Positions 33,823 through 45,440 of a stretch of 64,000 nucleotides of DNA are shown piece after piece (within the stretch, counting starts at the first letter, position 1; every line of letters begins with the position of its first letter). Position numbers and translations under genes: made by a program. Origin of the DNA: Macrotrachela quadricornifera. Lineage: Eukaryota > Rotifera > Eurotatoria > Philodinida > Philodinidae. The stretch lies in the NCBI GenBank assembly GCA_022393335.1, contig JAJEKB010021543.1:1919654-1983653 (forward strand). The letters run 5' to 3'. The notes below the pieces were generated by a model. It had not been told where the DNA came from. It saw only the letters and a list, made by a program, of their open reading frames with translations, and did not search any database.

Positions 33823-35262
33823 ATGGCGGTCATGATTCTACTTGACGACCAAGAGAATATGTTTATTTTAGTCAAAAATGTACGTTTCAAAGTGAAAAAT
33901 CTTCATTTCTTTTCTTTACTTCAGATGATCAGAGCAAAATATATTAAGCTCGTCGTAGCTTCTAATAAGGATCTTCAACAAAATCGATTACCGCCAGGTG
34001 GACCACAGCTTAGGACAATAAGCTCTGTGATAATTCCTGTAACTTCTTCTTCTCCTCAACCAATTCTTCCAAAAGATACATCGTCTAAAAGTTCTCCTTT
34101 AGCGAATAATGTTGTTATATCGACACCAAGTTCAAGTTCAGCATCAAGTTTAACTGACGATATAATACCAATCAATATTCGACATTCAACAGAAAATATA
34201 CGTAAGAATAATATTTTCCTAAAGAAATGTTTTCTTATATTTTCATCAAATATCTAAGTGAATACTAAAATATGATCTATATATTTTAGCTTCTGATGCC
34301 ACTGTATCATTTCCAGGCTGCACTTCATCTATATTCAATGTTGACAAGCTTCAATCACCATCTCCTGCACGACAGAAAAGTGTACAACAACCTAATACAA
34401 AAACTAAAATTGAAAAAAACGGTATGTGATATTATTTTGCATTTTAATATTAACTTTTTATTATAGAGTCAAAATTCAAACGTGGGAAGAACTGGTCTGA
34501 ATCAGAAACAATTTGTTTTATTGGCTTGTGGTCTGACAATTATTTAAAATTAATGACTGGTGGATCAAGAAATATGCCAATCTATAATAAAATGGCTGAA
34601 CAATTACGAGAATTTTTACCAAATAAATCTTTAAGTGGTATTGATGTAAAGAATAAAATAGGTAATCTTGTGACAGAATACAGAAGAAAAAAACAAGAAC
34701 ATGGAAGAACAGGAGCAAGTCCATGTACATGGCCATATTTTGATTTAATAAACAAACTTGTCGGTGAGTTTCATCATTTATGTTGTATGCTGTAATCTTC
34801 TCTTTTTTCTAGGCGAACGACCATATAATAATGATAATCTACTATCGGATTCAATGCAGATTGAAGAAGATCAACCTCTAAATGATATGAACAAAGATAC
34901 GACACTCGATTTATGTTTAACCCAAACATCTGAGCAGGTTGATGATACCATTTCATCATCACAAACAGATATGGAAGAAATAATTAGTCCTGTTCGTGTC
35001 AAGTCAAACAATATTACAATTTCAACTCCTACTCCTACGTTGAAAACAAGTACGCCTGTTAAAACAAGCTCCACAGTTAAGAAAACTGTTCCTTTTAAGA
35101 AGAAAAAAGTTTCAGATATGAGGTAAGTTAAATTTAATTGCTTTCTCTAAATAATATGTATTTTTTTCACTTCAACATAATAGAGTTGACATCATGCAGA
35201 AGCTGTTGAATAAATTGGAAAATACCAGTGAAACAGCTTCTCAATCAGAACAACAAATATAA
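33823..35262 (+). CDS. Harbinger Myb/SANT-like accessory protein
   Basis: Likely exons: 33823-34200, 34289-34421, 34468-34764, 34814-35122 and 35184-35262, with short GT-AG introns. A 45-bp in-frame intron inside exon 1 (GTACGTTTC...CTTCAG, before ATGATCAGAGC) is probable. The core is a Myb/SANT-like trihelix (GKNWSESETICFIGLWSDNY, then KNKIGNLVTEYRRKKQEHG, CTWPYFDLINKL), the usual fold of the Harbinger partner that brings the transposase to the nucleus and to DNA ends. Ser/Thr-rich linkers lie before and after it, and a basic KKTVPFKKKKVSD stretch may be a nuclear signal. The call ends at TAA 35260-35262, but the same frame stays open to 35370 with coiled-coil-like sequence (SLLEKQTRLQEESVNNEKEL), so about 36 C-terminal residues have probably been lost by a nonsense change. 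Confidence 0.78.
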
Positions 35263-35721
35263 AGCCTTCTCGAGAAACAGACTCGACTTCAAGAAGAAAG
35301 TGTTAATAATGAAAAAGAGTTATTAAATGTGTTTAAAAATATAATGAACAATATTACTTCAACTCGATAAAATTTTCCTGTATCAATTATTGACTGATTA
35401 TTTATTTATTGGTTCTTATATCTTCTGAAGAAGTTCATTTATTATAATAATGTGAATGTACTTTTTTTAATAATTGTTTGGTACAAATGTTTGCTAATTT
35501 TTTGTTTATTTATTGTGACACCCTGTACATATCAATATGTGATTGTTAACTATGGAAACTAAAATAAATATTTATGAAATTATTTGATACTATTTATATT
35601 CAAATTACTTATTTAGTATTTTTAAAACATCATCTATCTCAGCCGATATTTAGCCAAAACGTTCATCTTATTAAACAGTCGGTATAATGATTTTCAGTGA
35701 TTATCTGTTTTATATTTTTAG

Positions 35722-36966
35722 ATGAATGAAAAGGTTTTGATTAGTTTAGTGCATTTATATTTATTAAAAAAAAACAAGTTAAATCGTGAAATTATTAGCA
35801 CTCGTGCAGAATATCAACGTTTACATAAGAAACTTCGCCATATCTTAGCTGTTCGTAATAAATTAATTTTATTTTTGTCATTATTAATTGATAGTTCATT
35901 CGTTATAAATCGTCGATTTATATGGTCACATGGAAGATGTGATAAATGGTGGACCGATATTGTTCCAACAATGAATGACAAAATGTTTAAAGATAATTTT
36001 CGTCTCCAAAGATCGACGTTCATAGAATTAGTCAATAAATTACACCCATATTTAACAAGAAATGATACTCATTTACGTAGAGCTGTACCAGTACACAAGC
36101 GTGTTGCTTGTGCTTTATATTTGTTGGGATCTACATGCGAGTTACGTACAGCTAGCAACTTGTTTGGAATTGGTTGTAGCACTGCTGCACAAATTTTACA
36201 TGATTTCTGTTCTATTCTAGTTAAATACTTCTTTAATCGTTTAATTAAATTTCCAATGACAAATGAAGAAATTAGAGAAACAACGAACGATTTTCTCATT
36301 AACCATGGCTATCCCATGTGTATTGGATGTGTCGACGGGAGTCATATAAGTATAAAACCACCATTTGGTCAAGAATGTGACTACTTCAATTACAAAAAGT
36401 TTCACTCAACTATACTGTTAGCAGTTGTAAATGCATCTTTACAATTCACTTATGTAAATATAGGTGCTCCTGGTCGATGTAACGACTCATCTGTTTATAC
36501 CCGTTCAACACTATCTAAAGTTATGGAAAATCCAATTTATTCTAATTATTATATTACAGTGAACAACGTGAAAATACAAGCCCACCTTATTGCCGATTCA
36601 GCGTTTCCTTTAAGTTCAACTTTAATCAAACCATATTCAGATCGGCCAAATATGCCACGTTCAAACTCCTTGTTCAATTATCGTTTAAGTCATTGTCGTT
36701 CTACAGTTGAACGTGCATTTGGATGTTTGAAAAACCGCTTTAGGTGTTTGCATAAAAAAATGGAATATTCATTAGATCATGTTAAAACAATAATTAAAGC
36801 AGCTGTTATCCTTCACAACATTTGTATAGTCAGTGGAGATGGATTTGATATTGATTGGGATGCATCTATACCAACTTATAAAAAACTTATATGTAATAGT
36901 CAAACAACAGCTGGTATTGGTATTAGAGAAGCTTTAACTGACTTTTTTATGCAAAATCCTTTGTAA
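35722..36966 (+). CDS. Harbinger DDE transposase (HARBI1-like)
   Basis: Uninterrupted 414-residue frame of the DDE_Tnp_4 / HARBI1 type. A helical N-terminus is followed by a helix-turn-helix-like region (RRAVPVHKRVACALYLLGS, RTASNLFGIGCSTAAQILHDF) and the catalytic core. The first Asp is in CIGCVDGSHISI, the second in LIADSAFPLS, and the Glu in CRSTVERAFGCLKNRFRCL. NIGAPGRCNDSSVY and AVILHNICI are also conserved family blocks. No stop or frameshift. The start Met directly follows a possible acceptor (TTTTTAG), so an upstream exon cannot be excluded. Lying downstream of the Myb-like gene in the same orientation, inside matching inverted ends, it looks competent. It could be mobile if the partner's shortened tail is dispensable or another copy supplies it. 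Confidence 0.93.
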   Translation: MNEKVLISLVHLYLLKKNKLNREIISTRAEYQRLHKKLRHILAVRNKLILFLSLLIDSSFVINRRFIWSHGRCDKWWTDIVPTMNDKMFKDNFRLQRSTFIELVNKLHPYLTRNDTHLRRAVPVHKRVACALYLLGSTCELRTASNLFGIGCSTAAQILHDFCSILVKYFFNRLIKFPMTNEEIRETTNDFLINHGYPMCIGCVDGSHISIKPPFGQECDYFNYKKFHSTILLAVVNASLQFTYVNIGAPGRCNDSSVYTRSTLSKVMENPIYSNYYITVNNVKIQAHLIADSAFPLSSTLIKPYSDRPNMPRSNSLFNYRLSHCRSTVERAFGCLKNRFRCLHKKMEYSLDHVKTIIKAAVILHNICIVSGDGFDIDWDASIPTYKKLICNSQTTAGIGIREALTDFFMQNPL

Positions 36967-37710
36967 TCATTTTTGCATATTATATCTGTCTCAGAATATA
37001 TTTGTTTTTTTTTAAATTATTCATTAGCTTCTTATGTTATCTCTTGGTTTTTTTCTCTTGACTTGTTTATGAATAAAATCTTACCAGATAGATCATTGTG
37101 AAATTCAATGTGAACTTTTTTTAAGAAGATAAACTGAACTGTTACAAGAATCTATTTCAATGTATCTTATATTTTTGACAATATATTCAACAATACTTAA
37201 AATAAATGTACGCATAGAACAGTGACATCTCTCAATGAACTAATAATTGTTATTACGCATTTCGCTCCATCATAGGGGTGAAACACCTATTCCTATTGGT
37301 AATTTAGTTTCTTAGTGTGAACATGTGTTTATTTAAAGCAAGAATAAATCAGCTTTATTTCTGTAGTGTGTTTTCGGCCATATGATACATTCTTTATGCA
37401 CAGAATTGAAAACAATTCTGATTGGTTCATTTCAGTCATCCAATGTGCGGTCAAGGTTCAAAGATGGCGCATGCTATTGTTTCTCAAGATATTAATTGCA
37501 ATTGTGAGTCATGGAATCTTTCTTAAAATCTTTTCTATGTGTAGACATAAAATATGAAATTCATAGAGTTACACAGAATGTAGTGAGTTTCTAATTTGTT
37601 TTTCTTTCAATCACTTTGAGAGCGAATTTTAACAGAAATTATTAAAACAATTGATAAAGAAAAGACTAATAAAATTGTTTCTGCACAATGGCTTCATTGA
37701 ATCAAGCTAA

Positions 37711-38003
37711 AAAGATGTCCATTCGATAGAGCTCGTCGAGTTCTATCTCGGTCCATCGTTTATTTTTGTTGGCCCGCTCTCTGGACGAATCCTAACTAAT
37801 ATTAATAAAATAATTAATTAATTATAGATTAATTCAGCTTTTCCTCACGATTGATTTGATGGAATTCAACTCCAAAGGTGACCATTCGATAGAGTTCATC
37901 GAGTTCTATCTTGGTCCACCTTTTGTTTTTGTTGATCCACTTCCTGGGCGGATCCTGCCAAGAAATATTCGAATCCTGACGTAAGATATCCTACGTTTTC
38001 ACA
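37711..38003 (-). repeat. Repeat copies b and c, inverted relative to 31.0 kb
   Basis: Two tandem copies: 37711-37796 (CCATTCGATAGAGCTCGTCG) and 37861-38003 (GGTGACCATTCGATAGAGTT, then GATATCCTACGTTTTCAC). Both are complementary to 31010-31135. An AT-rich spacer separates them. Confidence 0.65.
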
Positions 38004-38135
38004 ATAGACAACACAGCATATTCTTAACTTTTTTAAAAATAATTTTCGATAGGCCAAAGTCCCAACTTTATTCTACAAAAATTATGCTGAATAATATAAC
38101 ATTCGAGAGAGAAAATGATTCTCTACACACTGATA

Positions 38136-39089
38136 TATACCCCTGGAAAGCAAAAATTAACCACTATGTTTGTCCTCTCTTTACATTCGAAAACGATTTG
38201 TTGGGAAACTAATTATGCCATTCGATAGCTCTTGTCGACCTCTACCAAAATATATCTTTTGATCATATATGACTTTCATATGATGGAAAATTAATCAAAT
38301 GGAATGAACATGCGACGAAAGTGAGATTCTCCAATTGTCGATTTTCTCATTCCGTTCACATTTAGTATTTTTGATGGATCTTTGGTTAGAAAAGAAGTTT
38401 TTGACAAAGTAAGTAGATATTCTGATAGTCGTGAAAATTCTCTACAAGATAGATATTTCATTATAATGTAACTATTCCTCCTCAGAATACAATACCACAA
38501 AGAATGAAAATTTTTCAACATGACCATTTTGAAAGAGTGTATTTTTTTCGAAGTTTATATTCATATTGTCACCTCTCTACTGATCAATTTTACCAAATAG
38601 AACTAGATCTTCTCGTAGCTCATCGAATTAGCAATCACATTGTATGTTTTTGTTTTTCATGAATATGCATAAAAACTTCGAAAAAAATACGCTCTTTCAA
38701 AACGGTCATGCTGAAAAATTTTCATTTTTTGTGGTATTGTATTCTAAGGAGAAATAATTATATTATAATGAAATATCTATCTTGTAGAGAATTTTCAGGC
38801 CTATCAGAACATCCACTTACTTTATCAAAAACTTCTTTTCTAGCCAAAGATCCATCAATAATACTAAATGCGAACGGAATAAGAAAATCAACATTTTGGG
38901 AATCTCACTTTCGTCGCATCTTCATTCCACTTGATTAATTTCCCACCATATGAAAGCCAGATATGATCAAAAGATATATTTTGGTAGCGACAAGGGCTAT
39001 CGAATGGTATAATTAGTTTCCGAATAAGTCGTTTACGAGTTTAAAGAGAGGACAAACATAGTGGTTAATTTTTACTTTCCAGGGGTATA
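38136..39089. mobile_element. Foldback element, copy 2
   Basis: Same family as 16341-17297. Ends TATACCCCTGGAAAGCAAAA (38136) and TTTCCAGGGGTATA (to 39089); arms of about 430 bp. The loop (38550-38665) matches the reverse complement of the loop in copy 1. Open frames inside it are repeat sequence. Confidence 0.87.
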
Positions 39090-41585
39090 TATAAAATAAT
39101 ATTATTTTGATGTTATGCCTATATGGGTAGTACATTTGAATATTTCAATAAAATGAATCAGTATAGCAATAGATATTGATATATCAACAAAATTGCTTGT
39201 AACTTTTGTATCAGTTATTTGATAGAAACAATCAAAATATCATTGAAAACAAATACAAGTAGTATGATATATTTGCTCATGAGAAAACGGTGATTAACAT
39301 GTATCGCCATGTTGACATCTATCTCAATGGTATTATGTATTCAAGAGAAAATATCGAAGATCAAATTGATCTATTTTACAAATGCATAAAGACAAAGCAA
39401 TATATTTAAAATTTGATGCAGAGTTATATTGAACTTTTTCAGACTATTGTAAACCTAACAATTCTTCTTTGCCGCAGATGTTTCCTTACTTATAGCTCAA
39501 TCTGATAAAAAGCAATGAAAATAAGCCCAAAACTAGATTTTTTAGATTAATAATGATCGATTGACAAACAAACAAATAAATGATCCAAAACAAGAAGAGC
39601 TACAAATCCTTGGGAAAAAACAACACTAGTTAAAAATACTCGAATTTGATTCATCATTAGAATGTTTCCATGATTGTGCATGTATCGCAAGAAACGCTTG
39701 AGTCATTAACTAAAAACTCGACACCAATTGAACTAATTGATTAACTGTCAAATTAGAAAACAAATTCGAACCTTAATAAGGATAGCTTAGTGCTGAACAC
39801 TGAACTATAGATTGGATTCGTTGCATATCTCCTTTCACCTGAAGAATCATTGATAAGCAAAGAAAACTATCGTGCCGTACATCTTAATGCAGTCTCCACA
39901 AATAATTTTCATTTTTTTTTAATTTCTATTTGTCTTTCAATAGGTCTAGTCGGAAATTCTGCAGTTGCGTTGTGCTTTTAGTTCTGAACTTGTGTAAAAT
40001 ATGTAATGATACAAAAATCTATAATTCAAATCATACTAAAAGAAGTTGTCTAATAAATACATTCATGAAAACGAATATCAAATATGATTATACGAATTTT
40101 AATTTCATCCGAATTTACGATGATGTAGATTTGCATCACTCATAGCCAAAGGATAAAGCAGAATTATTTTCATTTTCACTTTTTCGTTTTTTCAATTACT
40201 TCTTCCAAATAGAAATGAAGTTGTGCAATAAGAAAAGAATAAGTTTGATTGAATGAGCAAAAGACTGGCAACTGCTCTCATTTTTCATCAGACATATATT
40301 GTTTCGCGATAAATACAATAGAAAGGTCTGTTATTCATACACAGTATATTTGAAGTAACAGATAATTTTTCGAGAAATTTCGTTTATTTTCAATAAAGCA
40401 CAATAAATAAAAAAAATGAGTCATATAAGTAAGATTAAATTTTAATCAGTTTTTAGTTTCTTTTCTACAAGTATGCATAGTAATCTACTTCAAGATCATG
40501 TGAAGACTTTTCTGTGAAAAGAGAAATTGATTGGACATTTTGACTAAGATTTTCATTTCGTAGACAATCATTTTTGATATTTATATAAATCGAAAAGAAA
40601 AGGTCATGTTTCGTTTTTTTTTCTTGTACATTTTTCTTATTTCTTTATTTCGAAGTAATTTTTTTTCTCTCAATGAACAATGCATATAAGCGTGTCTGTG
40701 TCAACGCACAAAGCACATTTTTTTTTCTTTGTAAAATAAAGAATACTGATGACGAGAGATGTATTAAGCGAGAAAAGAAACAGAACAAAAAAAAACAGAC
40801 AAAAATCATAAACTGAGAGCAGAACTTATAAAAAAAAAGGTAATACGAGTCATAGAGAAAAAAAATCGGTAACCATGTTCACAATCTATGAAGAGTTCAA
40901 CATGCATTCTATACTTTAAACATCTGCATTGTACTCGATTAATGGAATATAAACTAATCACTTAGAAAAGATGTAATTATTATTAATTTTATAGTAGTAG
41001 AGCTTTTATTTTTTCGTATTAACGGAAGATCAATTAGTTTCATGTCACTTTATTATTGATAAAATAATAAATTGAACAAATGAGGGATTAGTATAGTCAA
41101 TTTTGTTACTAATCAAATATTATTTCGTAGATCTCAGAAAATGTTAAATGTATAGAAAAAATAATTTGTCAGAAGACTTTATCTGCTCACAACTTAGTCA
41201 TACTCTCCTTAATTGTTTAACATCCACTAAAATAATACCCTGTTATGTTTGGGTTAGACTATTGTGACATTAACACTACATTGAATAACTAAAACAACGC
41301 ATTGATTCTTTGTGATGTAATCATTTAGCTTATAAGATAAACTTACATACTTTTTAAAGTTGACTAGTATAATCCTAGTATGCCAGTACCTCTTCTATCA
41401 ATAACATATATATTTGTATGTATTGAGATTGATGTATGTTCGGAAAATAGAAACTAACAGTGCCATAATATATTAATGAGAAAAGGATAATACAATTGAT
41501 GATTAAAAATAGTTCTATTATCTTATGTAATATGTTATCATTAATTGTTATATTTTAGCTAAAGATCTTATTTTAAAAATCATCA
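39090..41585. other. AT-rich intergenic
   Basis: About 2.5 kb with no recognisable gene. A possible splice acceptor (ATATTTTAG at 41552-41560) just before the next start codon may end a 5' UTR intron. Confidence 0.5.
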
Positions 41586-43298
41586 ATGGGTCTTCATGGT
41601 CTTGATCTCGTTCATTCAAATTCATGGGAACAACATCATGAATTTTCAATACATGGTGTTCGTTCCGAACGTCAAATGGAACGTCTTCTATCTAAACTAA
41701 CTGAATCTCAACAATCAGCTGATCGTATTCAACATCTTGTTTATGAAATAAAAAGTTCTTCACAAACATTCAGTGGTAATCAAGTTCTAGTATTGGCACC
41801 TTATTTTCCTGGTTCTGAACTTGTACTTGCTCTTCATTTACTTGATAATCATCTATTCGGTTTACAGTGTAATCAAGCAGCACAATTACTAGAAATGATT
41901 CCAATACCTACAGAACGTCTCGAAGCTTTACAAGTAATTGATGAAAATCTATTGGATCCAATAAATCGTTTTCAATTGAGAAAATTATTTCCTTCTCATT
42001 TACACGAGCAAGTTGATCAAATCTTAGCCGAAACTCGAGGTCAATCGCATATTTATGGATCGATAACAAGTTCTCGAGTTATTTTTCTAATTGATACTAG
42101 TAGTTCGATGAATACTGAATTTCAAACACATTGTGGTCAATATTTTAATCGTCTTCAATATATTGTTCATGATCTTCATAAACTTCTTCATCATCGTGTA
42201 CAACCACATTTTAAATTTAATATAATTCATTTTAATACTAATGTTCATTTTTGGAAACATTCTTTAACATTAGCAACATCACAAAATTTGAAAGAAGCTG
42301 AATATTATCTTGATCATTTAAAAGCTGATGGACATACAAATATTTATGAAGCATTAAAATTGGCACTTGATGATGAAGAAGCTGATACAATCTATTTATT
42401 ATCCGATGGTGAACCTTCTGTAAATATAGATAAACTTTTATCAGATTTGAAAATATGGTTAAAACAACGACATAATCCATGTACAATTCATACAATTGCT
42501 TTTCTTATGGGAAATACATCAGATGATCCAAAATCAAGAAAATTTATGGCTGAAATTGCAGCTATAACAGGTGGAGTATTTAGATGTATGGATCCATTAA
42601 CGCCATTACATCAAGAAATTGATGATGATGATGAATTTAGTGATGATCCAGATTTTAATGATGATGAATTTATTGATTTCTTTCGAGAACGACTTAAGGA
42701 TGTACCGCCACAATTATTACAAAATGTTGGCTTTAACGCTGAACAACAACAACAACATCCATCATCTACAGTAACTACAGTAAGTATTTCTAATCAAAAA
42801 CAATCTTCATATCCTAATCAACCAAATCCACTTCCACCAGATTTCAAATCTCAACTCAAATCTCGTCCTCGTACACAAGATGAAATCACTATTCCATCAT
42901 TTCATTATGAACACAATCATGATCATTTTGATATTCATTTAAATATTCAACATATTATTCCTGGTCGAGATGCTCAATGGTCAGTATCACGTACCCTTAT
43001 GGAATTTAAACAACTTCATCATCAATTACAAAATCAATGTAATATACCATCATTTCCTTCCAAACATGATCATTATAATTTGTCTCACATGAATACACAT
43101 GATCGAGAAAAACTAAAAAATCAATTGGAAATTTACTTGAAAGAATTGTATGTTCGTGTAAGTCCATATGAACATCTTGAATTCAATGCATTTTTATCAA
43201 TTGAATTACATGTAAATCAAATTGTTCAACAAGCAGAAATCGAATGGAAAGAATGTCAAAAATCCGAGCAAGTACTGAACTTCAAGCCATCAGTCTAA
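41586..43298 (+). CDS. DUF4476-vWA-PX domain protein
   Basis: A single 570-residue frame. Residues about 25-145 are helical repeats of the DUF4476 kind (FSGNQVLVLAPYFPGSELVLAL, DPINRFQLRKLFP). Residues 163-335 form a von Willebrand factor A domain with a full MIDAS metal site: DTSSSMN at 170, Thr in GHTNIYEAL at 252 and Asp in LLSDGEPS at 275. An acidic stretch follows (DDDDEFSDDPDFNDDEF), then a Gln/Pro-rich linker. Residues about 448-560 resemble a PX phosphoinositide-binding domain: WSVSRTLMEFKQLHHQL, a Pro-containing loop IPSFPSKHD, and REKLKNQLEIYLKELY. No signal peptide, so probably cytoplasmic and recruited to endosomal membranes through PX. The vWA assignment is firm, PX good, DUF4476 moderate. 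Two more PX-less explanations (coiled linker only) seem less likely. Function unknown. Confidence 0.8.
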   Translation: MGLHGLDLVHSNSWEQHHEFSIHGVRSERQMERLLSKLTESQQSADRIQHLVYEIKSSSQTFSGNQVLVLAPYFPGSELVLALHLLDNHLFGLQCNQAAQLLEMIPIPTERLEALQVIDENLLDPINRFQLRKLFPSHLHEQVDQILAETRGQSHIYGSITSSRVIFLIDTSSSMNTEFQTHCGQYFNRLQYIVHDLHKLLHHRVQPHFKFNIIHFNTNVHFWKHSLTLATSQNLKEAEYYLDHLKADGHTNIYEALKLALDDEEADTIYLLSDGEPSVNIDKLLSDLKIWLKQRHNPCTIHTIAFLMGNTSDDPKSRKFMAEIAAITGGVFRCMDPLTPLHQEIDDDDEFSDDPDFNDDEFIDFFRERLKDVPPQLLQNVGFNAEQQQQHPSSTVTTVSISNQKQSSYPNQPNPLPPDFKSQLKSRPRTQDEITIPSFHYEHNHDHFDIHLNIQHIIPGRDAQWSVSRTLMEFKQLHHQLQNQCNIPSFPSKHDHYNLSHMNTHDREKLKNQLEIYLKELYVRVSPYEHLEFNAFLSIELHVNQIVQQAEIEWKECQKSEQVLNFKPSV

Positions 43299-44312
43299 GC
43301 AACTTTTTAGAAAATGATGAAAACATTTGTTTTTCTTGTTTAAGAAATAAATAATAATCTTGACTTACAAATCATGAATCTGAACAAAAAGAGACTCTTG
43401 TTAATAGAGACTGATTCTTTAGTTTTATAAAACAAAATATCTACGTTTAAATCGTATATTGAGAGAAGACTTCTATACATATATTTATGTATATCCATGC
43501 AAAGTTGATACGTATGCTTCATATTTTGAAGCTTTTAATTTTTTCTTGCATATTTATGTGAGAATTGTTTATAAAAATATTCTTCCATTCTTGTATGTGA
43601 CAAGTAATCTATGAATATGCAAGAATATCGCATTCAAGTATTTTTAAAAGTCTAGGTTATGTATAACCTATATATTTTGCTTAGGAACTTGAAAACTTTT
43701 GTGTTATATTTTTGTTTTACATTCCTTGAAATCAAATAGTTCTCTTACACTGTACAACTGTTATTGAGATGCATAATTCATATGGTTTTTTTCAAATGAG
43801 ATATTCTAGAATTAGAGTGTGTTGACATCAACATTATTCATCATATTCTATTTTCACAATTTTTTTTTTCTTATTCTATTCATATATATGTATTAATATA
43901 TTCAATGTGTCGAGATAGCAACTGTATCATAATAATCATACTAAGTTTCATGGTTCTCAAACAAACTACAATTGGATTGAAATCTAACATAGAAGAAAAA
44001 AAAGGAAGTATAAATCAGTAATAATAAAAAACAATTATATAAAATAAAAGAACAGAATGAAAAAAAACCAAAAACAACTTATCATAGCATTAACCTGAAA
44101 GAATGACATTTGTGGACACTAACAAGTGATTCATGCAAATAACTATAACAACAACACGATAGGTTATATGTGATATCACGATGAATTTTTTTCATCTTTT
44201 TCTAGGAATATAATAACATTTATATGACGCACTATCAACATAAATAGTTATAACTATATAAAGTAGATTGAATTCATTTTATGAGTTGCATAAGAAGAAA
44301 ATTGTCATATAA
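43299..44312. other. Intergenic between vWA-PX and GRDP genes
   Basis: 3' flank of the vWA-PX gene (AATAAATAATAA at 43346 could serve for polyadenylation) and 5' flank of the next. No other feature seen. Confidence 0.5.
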
Positions 44313-45440
44313 ATGGGTAATTCATCATCAATTGAAAATTATGATGCAAAAATTGAAACAAAAGATGAAAAAAAATTTACAATATCATCTCATTCATTGA
44401 TTGATCATATTCTATTACTTCGTAAAGTTATTGATCATCCAGAAATGACAAAAGAAGGACCAGTATTGGATCAATTTGTTAAAGATTATTGTAAACGAAT
44501 GATTCAAGATGAAATGAAAACAAAAGAACAACAATTAAAACTTCCATGGCAAATTGAATGGATTTGGCATGTACATCGTCTTCATCCAGTTATTTATCTC
44601 AATGATTGTAATAAACAACTTTCACATGGCCTTGTCAATAAAGAAGTAAAAAAATTTATTGAAAAACATCAGAAAAAATATAAATCAAAGAAGACATTAT
44701 CATCAACTAATAATGATTCATTATTCGTTCCATCCATTGATTTAGCAGCTGCCGCTATTCGTCAAAGTGATTTTCTTGATAAATTTCAAAAACATTCTCT
44801 TTATTCGTGCAATCTAAAAAAATTTAAGAGCTACACTTTTCGAAATTTAGTACAAAATTATGTTTCATTTATTAAATTAGCCACAAAGAATCAAATGATT
44901 GTACCAACTTTTGATATTGATTTAATTTGGCATACACATATGAGATATCCATCAGATTATCATGAATTTTCAATAGCTTTATGTGGTTTTATTCTTGATC
45001 ATGATGATTCAATTGAATCGTACGTTTTAACAGATGCTTATAAAATAACAGCTGATCGATGGAACGAAACTTATAAATCAAAATACGGACAAACAGTAGA
45101 CCGAGAGTATTTACAAACAACACATTATTTAAGTTCATGTGCAATGGTTGTTTGGCCTACTTTTGTTTCAATCAATCACGATTCAACCTTCCATGGAGGC
45201 TATGGATCTAGTTGTGCTTCTACAAGCCATATCTGTGGTGGTGGAGATGGAGGTGGCAGTGTATGTGGAGGAGGAGATGGAGGTGGAGGTGGAGGTGGAT
45301 GTGGATGTGGAGGTGGAGGTGGATGTGGAGGAGGAGGTGGAGGTGGAGGTGGATGTGGAGGAGGAGGTGGCGGTGGATGTGGAGGAGGTGGAGGATGCGG
45401 AGGTGGGGGATGTGGAGGTGGAGGATGTGGAGGTGGCTAA
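44313..45440 (+). CDS. Glycine-rich domain-containing protein (GRDP/DUF1399-like)
   Basis: 375 residues, one exon. Two halves of the GRDP fold carry its signature: PWQIEWIWHVHRLHPVIYL (about 83-101) and FDIDLIWHTHMRYPSDYHEF (about 205-224), each a W-x-W/I-H-x-H helix; the second half closes with AYKITADRWNETYKSKYG. The C-terminal about 70 residues are almost pure Gly with regularly placed Cys (CGGGG units). The start MGNSSSIEN fits an N-myristoylation signal, which would tether it to membranes. Plant GRDPs act in stress and development, and bdelloids have many relatives; the animal role is unknown. The GGA/GGT-rich tail makes long spurious frames in other phases (45139-45498), which are not genes. 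Confidence 0.85.
   Translation: MGNSSSIENYDAKIETKDEKKFTISSHSLIDHILLLRKVIDHPEMTKEGPVLDQFVKDYCKRMIQDEMKTKEQQLKLPWQIEWIWHVHRLHPVIYLNDCNKQLSHGLVNKEVKKFIEKHQKKYKSKKTLSSTNNDSLFVPSIDLAAAAIRQSDFLDKFQKHSLYSCNLKKFKSYTFRNLVQNYVSFIKLATKNQMIVPTFDIDLIWHTHMRYPSDYHEFSIALCGFILDHDDSIESYVLTDAYKITADRWNETYKSKYGQTVDREYLQTTHYLSSCAMVVWPTFVSINHDSTFHGGYGSSCASTSHICGGGDGGGSVCGGGDGGGGGGGCGCGGGGGCGGGGGGGGGCGGGGGGGCGGGGGCGGGGCGGGGCGGG

Larger units (their letters stand above)
33623..37379 (+). mobile_element. PIF/Harbinger transposon, nearly intact
   Basis: 3757 bp. The inverted ends are about 37 bp: GGCCGAAAACACACTACAAC at 33623, and GGCCGAAAACACACTACAGA read from 37379 on the minus strand, both continuing into AATAAAGCTGATTTA. 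A 3-bp ATA flanks each side (33620-33622 and 37380-37382), the duplication size expected for this superfamily. It encodes the two proteins typical of Harbinger, a Myb/SANT-like DNA-binding protein and a DDE transposase, both on the plus strand. Confidence 0.92.
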
